In this document: piece after piece, positions 1 through 5,912 of the stretch
How the letters are laid out: each line of letters starts with the position of its first letter
Numbering within the stretch: the stretch's first letter is position 1
Origin: Nitrospirota bacterium
GTDB lineage: Bacteria > Nitrospirota > Nitrospiria > Nitrospirales > NS-4
Direction of reading: 5' to 3'
DNA length: 6,557 nt
Assembly (NCBI GenBank): GCA_005877565.1
Contig: VBOK01000129.1
Location: 1 to 6,557 of the forward strand
Made by a program: the position numbers and the translations under genes
The notes under the pieces: model-generated
The model's database searches: none
The model's input: only the letters and a program-made list of their open reading frames with translations
What the model was told of the DNA's origin: nothing

Positions 1-606
1 CAGATTGTCGTGGATGCCAAAACGGTACTGGCTGCGTACTTGGAGGCCGTGGAGGCTCAAGACGATGAAGTGCGGCGTGAACGGCTCCGGCAACACGCGA
101 CGCAGGTTCGCGCGCGAATGGACCAATTGAGCGCCAAAGCGTACTGGAGTCAATTCGAGCAGGCTCCCGAGTTCGTCGTCTTGTTCCTGCCGGGGGAGCA
201 GTTTCTGGGGGCGGCGCTGGAATATGATCGCACCATCATCGAGGAGGGGTTCGCGAAGAAAGTCGTGATCGCCACGCCCACGACGTTGATCGCGTTGCTG
301 CGGGCCGTGGCCTATGGATGGCGGCAAGAGCAACTGGCGGAGAATGCTCAGGTCATCAGCGCGCTCGGCAAGGATCTGTTTGAACGCATGGCGGTACTGG
401 CGGAGCATCTGGCGGAAGTGGGAGCAGCCCTGAACAAGGGTGTGACTGCCTACAACAAGGCGGTTGGGTCGCTGGAAGCGCGCGTGCTGCCGTCGGCTCG
501 CCGATTCAAGGACCTCGGCGTCGGGTCGGAAAAAGACATCCCGAAACTTGAATCCCTCGAGCAAGCGCCCCGGCCGGTGCCGGAGGTTGATGAATCCAAC
601 CAGTGA
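1..606 (+). CDS. rmuC: RmuC family protein, C-terminal part (5' end outside window)
   Basis: The reading frame is open from base 1, and the residues before the first possible start (GTG at 10) already fit the family (QIVVDAKT), so the gene begins upstream and about 201 C-terminal residues are present. The sequence matches the conserved RmuC catalytic-like domain: VDAKT near the left edge, then FLPGEQFL, EYDRTIIEEGF, KKVVIATPTTLIALLRAVAYGWRQE, and the C-terminal helix with NKGVTAYNKAVGSLE followed by LPSARRFKDLGV. RmuC proteins are linked genetically to limiting DNA rearrangement at inverted repeats and resemble PD-(D/E)XK nucleases; most have an N-terminal membrane anchor and coiled coil, which would lie off the left edge. 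The final 20 or so residues are acidic/proline-rich and variable. The next gene starts 12 bp after the stop, so the two are probably cotranscribed. Confidence 0.93.
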   Translation, partial: QIVVDAKTVLAAYLEAVEAQDDEVRRERLRQHATQVRARMDQLSAKAYWSQFEQAPEFVVLFLPGEQFLGAALEYDRTIIEEGFAKKVVIATPTTLIALLRAVAYGWRQEQLAENAQVISALGKDLFERMAVLAEHLAEVGAALNKGVTAYNKAVGSLEARVLPSARRFKDLGVGSEKDIPKLESLEQAPRPVPEVDESNQ

Positions 607-618
607 GGAGGAGTCTTC

Positions 619-1116
619 ATGAAAAGCCATTTCCAGATCGCCGGCCATCCCATTCATGTCATGACCGTGGGCGTCCCGATCGGTCTCTACACGGGAGCCT
701 TCGTCGCTGACGCAGTCTACGTCTTGGCACACGACGCGTTCTGGTTCCGCATGGCGTTCTGGTGTATCGCCTTGGGGTTGCTGGGCAACCTGGGGGCGGT
801 ATTGACGGGCCTGCCCGATTTCTTCGCCATCAAAAAGGAAGTGCCCCCGGCCTGGAACGCCGCCACGACGCACCTGGTGATCGGTCTCGGGCTCGTGCTG
901 CTCTACGCCATCAACTTCGCCTTGCACAACTGGGGGGATCCGCTCGCTGGGGGGGATTCGATCCTCCCGTTCATCCTGAGCCTGGTCGGTGCGGGTCTGT
1001 TAGGCCTGCAAGGGTGGTACGGCGGGGAACTGGTCTTCCGCCACAAGGTCGGGGTGGAGGAAACGGCTGCCGGCGGCCTGCATGACGCGCACCAGAAGCG
1101 GAAAGGGGCGCCCTGA
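619..1116 (+). CDS. DUF2231 domain-containing membrane protein
   Basis: A 165-residue integral membrane protein with four predicted hydrophobic helices at about residues 14-36, 45-66, 82-103 and 114-132. The family hallmarks are visible: a GHPIH motif at residues 9-13 just before helix 1, the TGLPDF loop after helix 2 (63-68), His85 at the start of helix 3, and the conserved GWYGGELVFRHKVGV stretch after helix 4 (132-146). DUF2231 proteins have no settled function; the conserved histidines have led to suggestions of metal or haem/electron-transfer roles, which this sequence cannot decide. The start is ATG with a strong GAGGAGGAG ribosome site at 605-612 that overlaps the end of the upstream rmuC-like gene, supporting cotranscription. 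The C-terminal tail is short, charged and probably cytoplasmic. Confidence 0.88.
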   Translation: MKSHFQIAGHPIHVMTVGVPIGLYTGAFVADAVYVLAHDAFWFRMAFWCIALGLLGNLGAVLTGLPDFFAIKKEVPPAWNAATTHLVIGLGLVLLYAINFALHNWGDPLAGGDSILPFILSLVGAGLLGLQGWYGGELVFRHKVGVEETAAGGLHDAHQKRKGAP

Positions 1117-1136
1117 AGGGATGCCTCAGGAGGTAC

Positions 1137-1166
1137 TTGCATCTGCCTTTGGGCTTGTGCTAGCGT
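1137..1166 (+). promoter_or_regulatory. Candidate promoter of the RRM gene
   Basis: TTGCAT (1137-1142) lies 18 bp upstream of TAGCGT (1161-1166), which is preceded by TG one base earlier (1158-1159), giving an extended -10 shape. It sits just after the DUF2231 stop and predicts a leader of roughly 195 nt before the RRM start. The call is by pattern only; the -10 box matches the consensus weakly. Confidence 0.4.
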
Positions 1167-1188
1167 AGGGTCGCGATTCATCGCTGAA

Positions 1189-1305
1189 GGGGTCTAGCGA
1201 TGAAGAGCCGAGAGAGGAAAGACCCCAGCGCGATTGTGCCTTGCAGTAGGGATCTGATCGGAAAGCCTGCCCGGAAAGACGCCGGCGTCTGTGCGCCTTC
1301 GGTGC
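1189..1305 (+). other. Structured 5' leader upstream of the RRM gene
   Basis: The 251-bp gap between 1116 and 1368 has no convincing gene. Three potential RNA hairpins are visible: GGGGTCT (1189-1195) with AGACCCC (1220-1226); the perfect 14-bp palindrome AGACGCCGGCGTCT (1277-1290); and GCGCC (1293-1297) with GGTGC (1301-1305) around a tiny TTC loop. Such leaders are common on genes for small RNA-binding proteins and may serve autoregulation or cold response, but that role is inference. Confidence 0.35.
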
Positions 1306-1367
1306 TCCTCTTGCCCCCTTCGTTCCTTACTCCCAAGACAGCGTCGCATCAGTAAAGGAGATACCCG

Positions 1368-1676
1368 ATGGGTACAAAGTTGTATGTGGGCGGCCTGCCC
1401 TATTCGACCACCGAGCAACAGCTTCAGGAGCTGTTCTCACAGCAAGGGTCGGTGACGTCGGCCAAGATCATCACGGACCGGTACACCGGCCAGTCACGCG
1501 GGTTCGGGTTCGTCGAGATGGCCACGGCGGAGGAGGCCCAGAAGGCGATTACCGCGCTGAACGGGACTCAGATGAACGGCCGGACGATCACCGTGAACGA
1601 GGCCAGACCCCAGGAGAAGCGCCCCGGCGGTGGCGGAGGTGGGGGTGCTGATCGCGGCGCAGGGAGACGCTGGTAG
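1368..1676 (+). CDS. RRM-domain RNA-binding protein with Gly/Arg-rich tail
   Basis: This is a 102-residue protein made of a single RNA recognition motif (about residues 4-79) and a short low-complexity tail. RNP-2 is KLYVGGLPY (4-12) and RNP-1 is RGFGFVEM (44-51), so the aromatic residues that stack on RNA (Tyr6, Phe46, Phe48) are all present. The tail runs from about residue 84, with seven consecutive glycines and several arginines. Bacterial proteins of this type, known from cyanobacteria and many other phyla, bind single-stranded RNA and are often cold- or stress-induced. The start is ATG with AAAGGAG at 1354-1360, at good spacing. The gene has its own candidate promoter and a strong terminator, so it looks monocistronic. 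Confidence 0.95.
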   Translation: MGTKLYVGGLPYSTTEQQLQELFSQQGSVTSAKIITDRYTGQSRGFGFVEMATAEEAQKAITALNGTQMNGRTITVNEARPQEKRPGGGGGGGADRGAGRRW

Positions 1677-1711
1677 TCAATCCTCTCGAAACCTTCCACG
1701 AACGATAAATG

Positions 1712-1748
1712 GGCAGGGACACCTACAGTGGGTGTCCCTGCCTTTTTT
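1712..1748 (+). terminator. Intrinsic terminator of the RRM gene
   Basis: A perfect 12-bp stem, GGCAGGGACACC (1712-1723) with GGTGTCCCTGCC (1731-1742), closes a 7-nt loop and is followed directly by six T (1743-1748). It lies 36 bp after the RRM stop and 28 bp before the MFS start, so it separates the two transcription units. Confidence 0.95.
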
Positions 1749-1775
1749 GAATCCCATTCAAGTTAGTACCTCCCA

Positions 1776-3140
1776 TTGATCTCTGCATCCCCCGGAGCGG
1801 ATCTCGGCGAGCGGAGTCGACGCTACGGCATTCGTGATGGCGCCTTCCAGGCAGTTATGGTGGGCGGTGGGGAAAACTACCTGTCCGCCTTTGCGCTGCT
1901 GCTCCACGCCTCCGCCTTCCAGATTGGCCTCCTCTCGGCCATTCCCCAGGTCGTCGGCACGTGGGTCCAACTACTCTCCGTCAAGGTCCTGAACCGGTTG
2001 CACCATCGCAAGGCCATCATCCTGGTCGGAGCGGCAGGCCAGGCAGTGATCTGGCTCCCTCTGCTCGTGCTGCCGCTCGTGTTTCTGGAAAACGCCCCGT
2101 GGCTGTTGATCGCCTGCGCGGTGGCCTACGTTGCGATGGGGCACTTGGCCATCCCAGCGTGGAACAGCTTGATCACGGACCTCGTTGATCCCAATCAGCG
2201 AGGGGCGTATTTCGGTCACCGGGCTAGGGTCATGACCATGACCAACTTTTGCGCATTGTGCGGGGCCGGTCTGCTGCTCCATGCGGCCGAAGAGTGGGAG
2301 ACGCCGTGGGCCGGCTTTGCGATCGTCTTCTTGCTGGCGGCGGCCGCCCGCGGCATCTCCACGAGCTATCTCGCCCGTATCGACGAGTCAACCGAGTCCG
2401 TGACCCGCGAAGCCGAGTTCCGCTTGCTAGAGTTCCTAAGGCGTGAGGGCGGATCGAACTTCCAGCGGTTTCTGGTCTTTTCCGGGCTCATGCACGTCAG
2501 CGTGCTGATCGCCGGCCCGTATTTCGTGGTGTATCTACTCAACGATCTCCATTTCACCTACCTGCAATACACGGCGTGGTTGGCCGCCGGTATCCTGGGC
2601 CAATTTGTCACTCTGAAACCTTGGGGTCGGCTCGGAGATCGCTATGGGAACAAAAAAGTTCTGGTGGCGACAGGGCTCCTGGTGCCATTTCTCCCGATGC
2701 TGTACGTCATCAGCACGGACTTTTATTACCTGATTGCAGTCAACTTCGTCGGCGGGGTGATCTGGGCGGGACTGTCGCTGGGGCTACAGAACTATGTGTT
2801 TGACGCCGTCCGCCCAGAAGATCGGGCGAAAGGCGTCGCTGTGTGGAATGCCGTGAATGCCCTGGGCTGGTTCCTCGGCGCAATGCTTGGGAGCTGGCTC
2901 GCGGCCATCCTGCCCTCGCAGCTCGATCTGCTCGGGTGGCACCTGGGCCTGGCCTCCAATCTGCCATTCGTCTTTTTCATCTCCGGGGTCTGCCGGCTCG
3001 TTGTCTCCCTGAGCCTGCTCGGAACGTTCCGGGAGATGCGCAGCGTGGAGCCGATCTCGCACCGTGACCTCGTGGCGGAGCTGCCGTTGATCAAGCCGCT
3101 GACGGAAACTTTCCTCCATCAGGATCGGAAAAACCCGTGA
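1776..3140 (+). CDS. Major facilitator superfamily (MFS) transporter
   Basis: A 454-residue polytopic membrane protein with about 12 hydrophobic segments in two halves joined by a charged cytoplasmic loop (about residues 200-228). The start of the second half carries an MFS motif A-like loop, GRLGDRYGNKK (284-294). In the first half, the loop after helix 4 has WNSLITDLVDPNQRGAYFGHR (from residue 129), with the P..RG..F..R pattern seen in a subgroup of prokaryotic MFS proteins. The substrate cannot be read from sequence; its place directly before two arginine/ornithine enzymes makes an amino acid or related compound a fair guess. The start is uncertain: an in-frame TAG at 1764-1766 leaves TTG 1776 as the first usual start codon, without an evident ribosome site; ATG 1857 (residue 28) would cut into conserved sequence before helix 1. 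Confidence 0.87.
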   Translation: MISASPGADLGERSRRYGIRDGAFQAVMVGGGENYLSAFALLLHASAFQIGLLSAIPQVVGTWVQLLSVKVLNRLHHRKAIILVGAAGQAVIWLPLLVLPLVFLENAPWLLIACAVAYVAMGHLAIPAWNSLITDLVDPNQRGAYFGHRARVMTMTNFCALCGAGLLLHAAEEWETPWAGFAIVFLLAAAARGISTSYLARIDESTESVTREAEFRLLEFLRREGGSNFQRFLVFSGLMHVSVLIAGPYFVVYLLNDLHFTYLQYTAWLAAGILGQFVTLKPWGRLGDRYGNKKVLVATGLLVPFLPMLYVISTDFYYLIAVNFVGGVIWAGLSLGLQNYVFDAVRPEDRAKGVAVWNAVNALGWFLGAMLGSWLAAILPSQLDLLGWHLGLASNLPFVFFISGVCRLVVSLSLLGTFREMRSVEPISHRDLVAELPLIKPLTETFLHQDRKNP

Positions 3141-3279
3141 GGAACCCTCCGACGCGCGCATCATCGTCCATGCCGACTCCCCCGAGCGGCTGGCGGAGAT
3201 CATCGCGGCGGTCCAGGCGCACGGCGCGGCGGTCGAGAAGGAAGCGGACTGCCAATGGCAGGAGGCCCTGGCGGACGGT
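3118..3279 (+). other. Coding-like 5' extension of the TIGR00300 gene without a standard start
   Basis: The frame of the following gene is open back to a TGA at 3100-3102. Between the MFS stop and 3280 its third codon positions are almost all G or C, as in real genes here, and the translation (RIGKTREEPSDARIIV, then SPERLAEIIAAVQAHGA) looks like the known N-terminal region of TIGR00300 proteins. Yet there is no in-frame ATG, GTG or TTG in 3103-3279; only CTG (3190, 3268) and ATC codons occur. The first 20 or so bases overlap the end of the MFS gene in another frame. Confidence 0.6.
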
Positions 3280-4230
3280 GTGTTTCCGGACGACTTCTAC
3301 GTGACGACCCACCTGCCGACCGAGGTGCGCGTGCACGGCAAGTGGGTGCCGGTGGAGGGGATCGAGATGGATCTCGGCATACGGCTCGATCGGAATGACC
3401 TTGTCCCGCATACGGTGCCGATGGCCGACGTCCGCAAGGGGGATCGGATCATAGTCGGGCACGAAGGGGTCCGAGTGACCCCGCTGGAACGGCCGGCGCA
3501 CCTCGACGTGTTTGGGTTCATGGGCGCTCAGGTCTCCTCCGAGCGGCCCCACGGTTACCTCATCGCCGGCATCGCGCGTCGCATGCAGGCGTTACGAAAA
3601 AGCGAGGCCAAGATTCTCCTGGCCGGCGGTCCCGCCATCATCCATGGCGGAGGCCGCGAGCCACTGGCCTGGCTGATCGAAGCGGGCTACATCCACGTGC
3701 TCTTCTGCGGCAACGCGCTGGCCGCACACGATATGGAAGCCCACCTCTACGGTACGTCACTGGGGCTCCACCTTGAAGGCGGGTCTCTGGCCCACCACGG
3801 CCACGAGCACCATCTGCGGACGATCAATCGCATCCGGGCCATCGGGAGCATCGAGGAAGCGGTGCGTCAGGGGGTCATCACGACCGGAATCATGGCCGCC
3901 TGTGTGCGGCGCGGGGTGAAGATCGTGATGGCCGGCACGATCCGGGACGACGGACCATTGCCCGGCGTGATCACGGATTCGGTGCAGGCGCAAGCCGCGA
4001 TGCGTGCCGCGCTGCCCGGTGTCGAGCTGGCCCTGCTGGTGGCCTCGACGTTGCACGCCGTCGCGACCGGTAACTTGTTGCCCGCATCGGTGCCGACGGT
4101 CTGCGTGGATGTGAACCCGGCGGTGCCCACCAAGCTGGCCGACCGCGGGAGCTTGCAGGCCATCGGCCTGGTGATGGACGCCGCGTCGTTCCTCCGGGAA
4201 CTGGCGCGCCAATTGGGGTGGAAGGAATGA
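3280..4230 (+). CDS. TIGR00300 / LOR-SDH conserved-region protein, probable ornithine cyclodeaminase
   Basis: From the first standard start (GTG 3280) this is 316 residues; the true protein is probably longer (see the extension upstream). Family landmarks, numbered from GTG: FYVTTHLPTEVR (6-17), GIEMD (27-31), KGDRIIVGHEGVRV (53-66), FMGAQVSSERP (80-90), the Rossmann-like GGPAIIHGGG (116-125), CGNALAAHDMEA (143-154), GTSLG (158-162), and a C-terminal NPAVPTKLADRG segment. In this family the NAD-binding module equals the C-terminal half of cyanobacterial ArgZ/AgrE and the archaeal ornithine cyclodeaminase, which convert ornithine to proline and ammonia using bound NAD. The old name lysine-ketoglutarate reductase/saccharopine dehydrogenase is a misleading legacy label. 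The stop overlaps the start of the arginine hydrolase gene by four bases (ATGA), implying coupled translation and a shared pathway. Confidence 0.88.
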   Translation: MFPDDFYVTTHLPTEVRVHGKWVPVEGIEMDLGIRLDRNDLVPHTVPMADVRKGDRIIVGHEGVRVTPLERPAHLDVFGFMGAQVSSERPHGYLIAGIARRMQALRKSEAKILLAGGPAIIHGGGREPLAWLIEAGYIHVLFCGNALAAHDMEAHLYGTSLGLHLEGGSLAHHGHEHHLRTINRIRAIGSIEEAVRQGVITTGIMAACVRRGVKIVMAGTIRDDGPLPGVITDSVQAQAAMRAALPGVELALLVASTLHAVATGNLLPASVPTVCVDVNPAVPTKLADRGSLQAIGLVMDAASFLRELARQLGWKE

Positions 4231-5027
4231 GCCGCTTACTGGTGTGTCCGCCGGACCATTATCAGATCGCCTACGAGATCAATCCCTGGATGGACGTCAA
4301 GAAGGGGGCCGATCTCACGGTGGCGCGCGTGCAGTGGACTGCCATGATGGCTGTGCTGGAGAAGAACTGCGGCGCGACGCTCGAACGGATCGAGCCGGTC
4401 GCGGGCCTGCCGGACATGGTCTTTACCGCCAACGCCGGGATCTTGGCGGGTCGCACGGTGGTCCTCAGTCAGTTTCGCTATCCGGAGCGGCGGCCCGAGG
4501 AAGCGCCGTTCGAGCGGTGGTTCCAAGAGCATGGTTATCAGGTTAAGCGGCTGCCGACTGGTCTCTACTTTGAGGGCGCAGGCGATATGTTAGGGGTCCG
4601 AGACGTGTGGTTCGGAGGCTATCTCCAGCGGAGCGACATCCGCGCGTACCGCTACGTGGGAGAGTTCCTGGGGCGAGAGATCCTGCCGTTGGAGCTCGTG
4701 GACCCGCGGTTCTATCACCTGGACACGTGCTTTTGCATGCTGTCCGGAGGCGAGGTGGTCTGGTATCCGGGCGCGTTCGACCGCTACGGGCAAGCCGCCA
4801 TCATGGATCGCATCCCCGCAGCGAAAAGGATCGCTGTTCCGGAGGAGGAGGCGGTTCGCTTCGCCTGCAATGAGGTCTGTATCGGGAAGCACGTCGTCAT
4901 CCCGGAGGGCAACCCTAGCACGATGGAGAGGTTGGAGAAACTCGGGTATGCGACGCACGCAGTGGGGCTGTCTGAATTCATCAAATCCGGCGGGGCGGCG
5001 AAGTGCTTGACGCTCGCCCTAGACTGA
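4227..5027 (+). CDS. Arginine dihydrolase-type hydrolase (ArgZ/AgrE N-terminal domain homologue; amidinotransferase fold)
   Basis: The protein is 266 residues from ATG 4227, whose first base lies in the upstream stop (ATGA); a GTG at 4218 is in frame but adds only MEG and fits the family poorly. It covers a complete guanidino-group modifying domain. Motifs: CPPDHYQIAYEINPWM (7-22), PDMVFTANAG (62-71), FEGAGD (115-120), FYHLDTCF (162-169), and the catalytic cysteine in GGAAKCLTL (Cys260). Asn19, Asn69, His164 and Cys260 line up with active-site residues of cyanobacterial arginine dihydrolase, which turns arginine into ornithine, CO2 and two NH3. Automatic annotation may call it arginine deiminase-related or dimethylarginine dimethylaminohydrolase; the closeness to ArgZ and the neighbouring cyclodeaminase favour arginine dihydrolase. 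The protein ends right after the catalytic Cys motif, where the fused enzyme would continue into its cyclodeaminase half. Confidence 0.88.
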   Translation: MSRLLVCPPDHYQIAYEINPWMDVKKGADLTVARVQWTAMMAVLEKNCGATLERIEPVAGLPDMVFTANAGILAGRTVVLSQFRYPERRPEEAPFERWFQEHGYQVKRLPTGLYFEGAGDMLGVRDVWFGGYLQRSDIRAYRYVGEFLGREILPLELVDPRFYHLDTCFCMLSGGEVVWYPGAFDRYGQAAIMDRIPAAKRIAVPEEEAVRFACNEVCIGKHVVIPEGNPSTMERLEKLGYATHAVGLSEFIKSGGAAKCLTLALD

Positions 5028-5032
5028 CCACA

Positions 5033-5057
5033 GTCATCCTGAGCACAGCGAAGGATC
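5033..5057. repeat. Palindromic intergenic repeat, GTCATCCTGAG...AGGATCT type
   Basis: Six bases after the hydrolase stop lies GTCATCCTGAGCACAGCGAA followed by GGATC. ATCCT (5036-5040) pairs with AGGAT (5052-5056), followed inward by two opposed GA steps and a GC/GC pair around an ACA loop. Closely similar elements are scattered in many GC-rich environmental bacterial genomes, as I recall; only one copy is inside this window, so its repeat status rests on that recollection. Confidence 0.55.
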
Positions 5058-5065
5058 TCGCCTAG

Positions 5066-5132
5066 CCCTCGCCCCTTGAGGGAGAGCCACCTTTATCCCT
5101 CCCCCCTTGAGGGGGAGGGTACGGGTGGGGGG
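5066..5132. repeat. C-rich/G-rich palindromic intergenic repeats, two tandem copies
   Basis: Two related units occur: CCCTCGCCCCTTGAGGGAGAG (5066-5086) and a better-formed copy in which CCCTCCCCC (5097-5105) pairs with GGGGGAGGG (5111-5119) around CTTGA, followed by a G-rich tail to 5132. This resembles the CCCTC...TTGAGGG...GAGGG palindromes spread between genes in many bacteria. The second stem could slow or stop transcription leaving the arginine operon, but no T-run follows, so it is not called a terminator. Confidence 0.55.
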
Positions 5133-5178
5133 TGTCTCGTGGATCCTCCGGAATTTCCGAAGCGCCCAAGTCACCCCT

Positions 5179-5237
5179 GCTGTCCGTGACAATTCAGAAT
5201 GGGAGGGCTATACGAATCACCGCCAGCCGGTGTCTCA
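5179..5237 (+). repeat. Cassette-leading direct repeat, copy 1
   Basis: It starts with GCTGTCCGTGACAATTCA (5179-5196), identical in 18 of 18 bases to copy 2 at 5913. After a 10-bp unmatched spacer comes a 31-bp block (5207-5237), GCTATACGAA to GTGTCTCA, with 26 of 31 bases the same as copy 2. An inner inverted repeat CACCG (5218-5222)/CGGTG (5228-5232) is present here and weaker in copy 2. It ends 43 bp before the RelE-like toxin start. Confidence 0.85.
5186..5214 (+). promoter_or_regulatory. Promoter-like core of repeat copy 1
   Basis: GTGACA (5186-5191, one mismatch to TTGACA) and TATACG (5209-5214) are separated by 17 bp, a good sigma-70-like arrangement. It would transcribe the toxin-partner pair beginning at 5281, with the inverted repeat at 5238-5261 in the leader or operator position. 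Confidence 0.5.
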
Positions 5238-5261
5238 ACAGATATGCGCCTATTCATCTGT
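5238..5261 (+). promoter_or_regulatory. Inverted repeat between promoter-like repeat and toxin gene
   Basis: ACAGAT (5238-5243) and ATCTGT (5256-5261) form 6-bp arms 12 bp apart. They begin immediately after the GTGTCTCA end of the direct repeat and end 4 bp before the GGGAGG ribosome site. They could be an operator for the toxin-antitoxin complex or a leader hairpin; sequence alone cannot tell. Confidence 0.4.
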
Positions 5262-5280
5262 AGCGGGAGGCGTGTAGACA

Positions 5281-5577
5281 ATGCGGTTTGACATCGTTTT
5301 CACGCCGGAGGCGCTTGAAGATCTCCGGCTGTTCAGGAAGGGTGAGCGGACGAGGATTATCGAGGCGATTGAAGAACAGCTCTCCCACGAACCGAATCGT
5401 GAGACCCGAAACCGGAAGCGACTTCGCCCCAACCAGACGGCGGAGTGGGTCATACGGGTTGACAGATTCCGCGTTTTCTACGATATTGAGGAGTCGGCTC
5501 ATCTGGTGAGGATCGAGGCGGTTGGACACAAACGAGGCGGTCGCCTCTTCATTCACGGAGAAGAGTACCATCTGTGA
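5281..5577 (+). CDS. Type II toxin, RelE/ParE family
   Basis: The protein has 98 residues, the usual toxin size. It opens with MRFDIVFTPEALEDLRLFRKGER, the beta strand then helix typical of RelE/ParE proteins, and continues with KRLRPNQTAEWVIRVDRFRVFYDI (46-69), the central strands with the WVIRV..FRV.YD pattern, and the C-terminal VGHKRGGRLFIHGEE (81-95). RelE-type members cut mRNA at the ribosome, ParE-type members poison gyrase; which applies here is unclear, since the catalytic set of E. coli RelE is not evident. The start is ATG with GGGAGG at 5265-5270. The stop overlaps the next gene's GTG by four bases (GTGA). Toxin-first order is typical for this subfamily with its small downstream partner. 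Confidence 0.88.
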   Translation: MRFDIVFTPEALEDLRLFRKGERTRIIEAIEEQLSHEPNRETRNRKRLRPNQTAEWVIRVDRFRVFYDIEESAHLVRIEAVGHKRGGRLFIHGEEYHL

Positions 5578-5855
5578 AAACCATTCCGGTATCCAAGCGA
5601 TCCCGCGTGATTAACGTCCTGTTGAAACGCGCAAGGCGGGAGAACGTGATTCTCCGGTCCGCCGACGGGAAGGAATTTCTCTTGGCTGGGCTCGATGATT
5701 TCGACCGGGAAATCGAATTAGCGCGCGGCAACAAGGCTCTCATGCGGCTGTTGGACGCGCGAGCTCGCCAATCCCAAGGCCTTTCCCTTGGAACAGTCAA
5801 GACACAACTTGGCATAGGCACAACGCGCCGCCGATCGGCGCGACGCCGCGCCTGA
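5574..5855 (+). CDS. Small protein, putative antitoxin of the RelE/ParE-like toxin
   Basis: The protein has 93 residues, starting at GTG 5574 overlapping the toxin stop, with GGAGAAGAG at 5557-5565 as likely ribosome site. I recognise no named domain with certainty. Visible parts are a basic N-terminal helix (SKRSRVINVLLKRARRE, 7-23), a short strand with VILRSADGKEFLLAGLDDFD (25-44), and a helix REIELARGNKALMRLLDARA (45-64). That layout is like small Phd-like or otherwise unclassified antitoxins found beside such toxins. The function is inferred from overlap, size and position. The last eleven residues, TTRRRSARRRA, are strongly basic, unlike the acidic toxin-binding tails of many antitoxins, and could contact DNA or RNA. 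Confidence 0.72.
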   Translation: MKTIPVSKRSRVINVLLKRARRENVILRSADGKEFLLAGLDDFDREIELARGNKALMRLLDARARQSQGLSLGTVKTQLGIGTTRRRSARRRA

Positions 5856-5890
5856 CCGCTACTAACCACCCCCTGTATCTTTTTAGATTC
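5852..5890. repeat. Cassette 3' blocks, copy 1
   Basis: CTGACCGC (5852-5859) includes the stop codon of the putative antitoxin gene, and CCTGTATC-N5-AGATTC (5872-5890) follows 16 bp after the stop. The same two blocks, in the same order, follow the DUF2283 gene at 6442-6449 and 6482-6500. The second block forms a small hairpin (ATCT/AGAT with a T-rich loop). Confidence 0.55.
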
Positions 5891-5912
5891 GCGCGCCGGC
5901 GCATAACCCTCC

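Noticed and set aside
10..12. GTG as start of the RmuC-like protein
   Set aside because: The frame is open to base 1 and the protein would lack most of the family's N-terminal half; the gene is simply cut by the window edge.
3757..4212. Long open frame on the minus strand inside the TIGR00300 gene (also 2784-3203 and 4590-4958 on the minus strand)
   Set aside because: These lie opposite well-conserved genes, have no recognisable domain, and are expected in GC-rich DNA where reverse frames rarely meet stops.
4218..4226. GTG 4218 as start of the arginine hydrolase
   Set aside because: ATG 4227 gives the usual family N-terminus and an ATGA overlap with the upstream stop.
5893..5902. GCGCCGGCGC palindrome as terminator of the first TA pair
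   Set aside because: No T-run follows it; the T-run at 5880-5884 is on the wrong side for the + strand.
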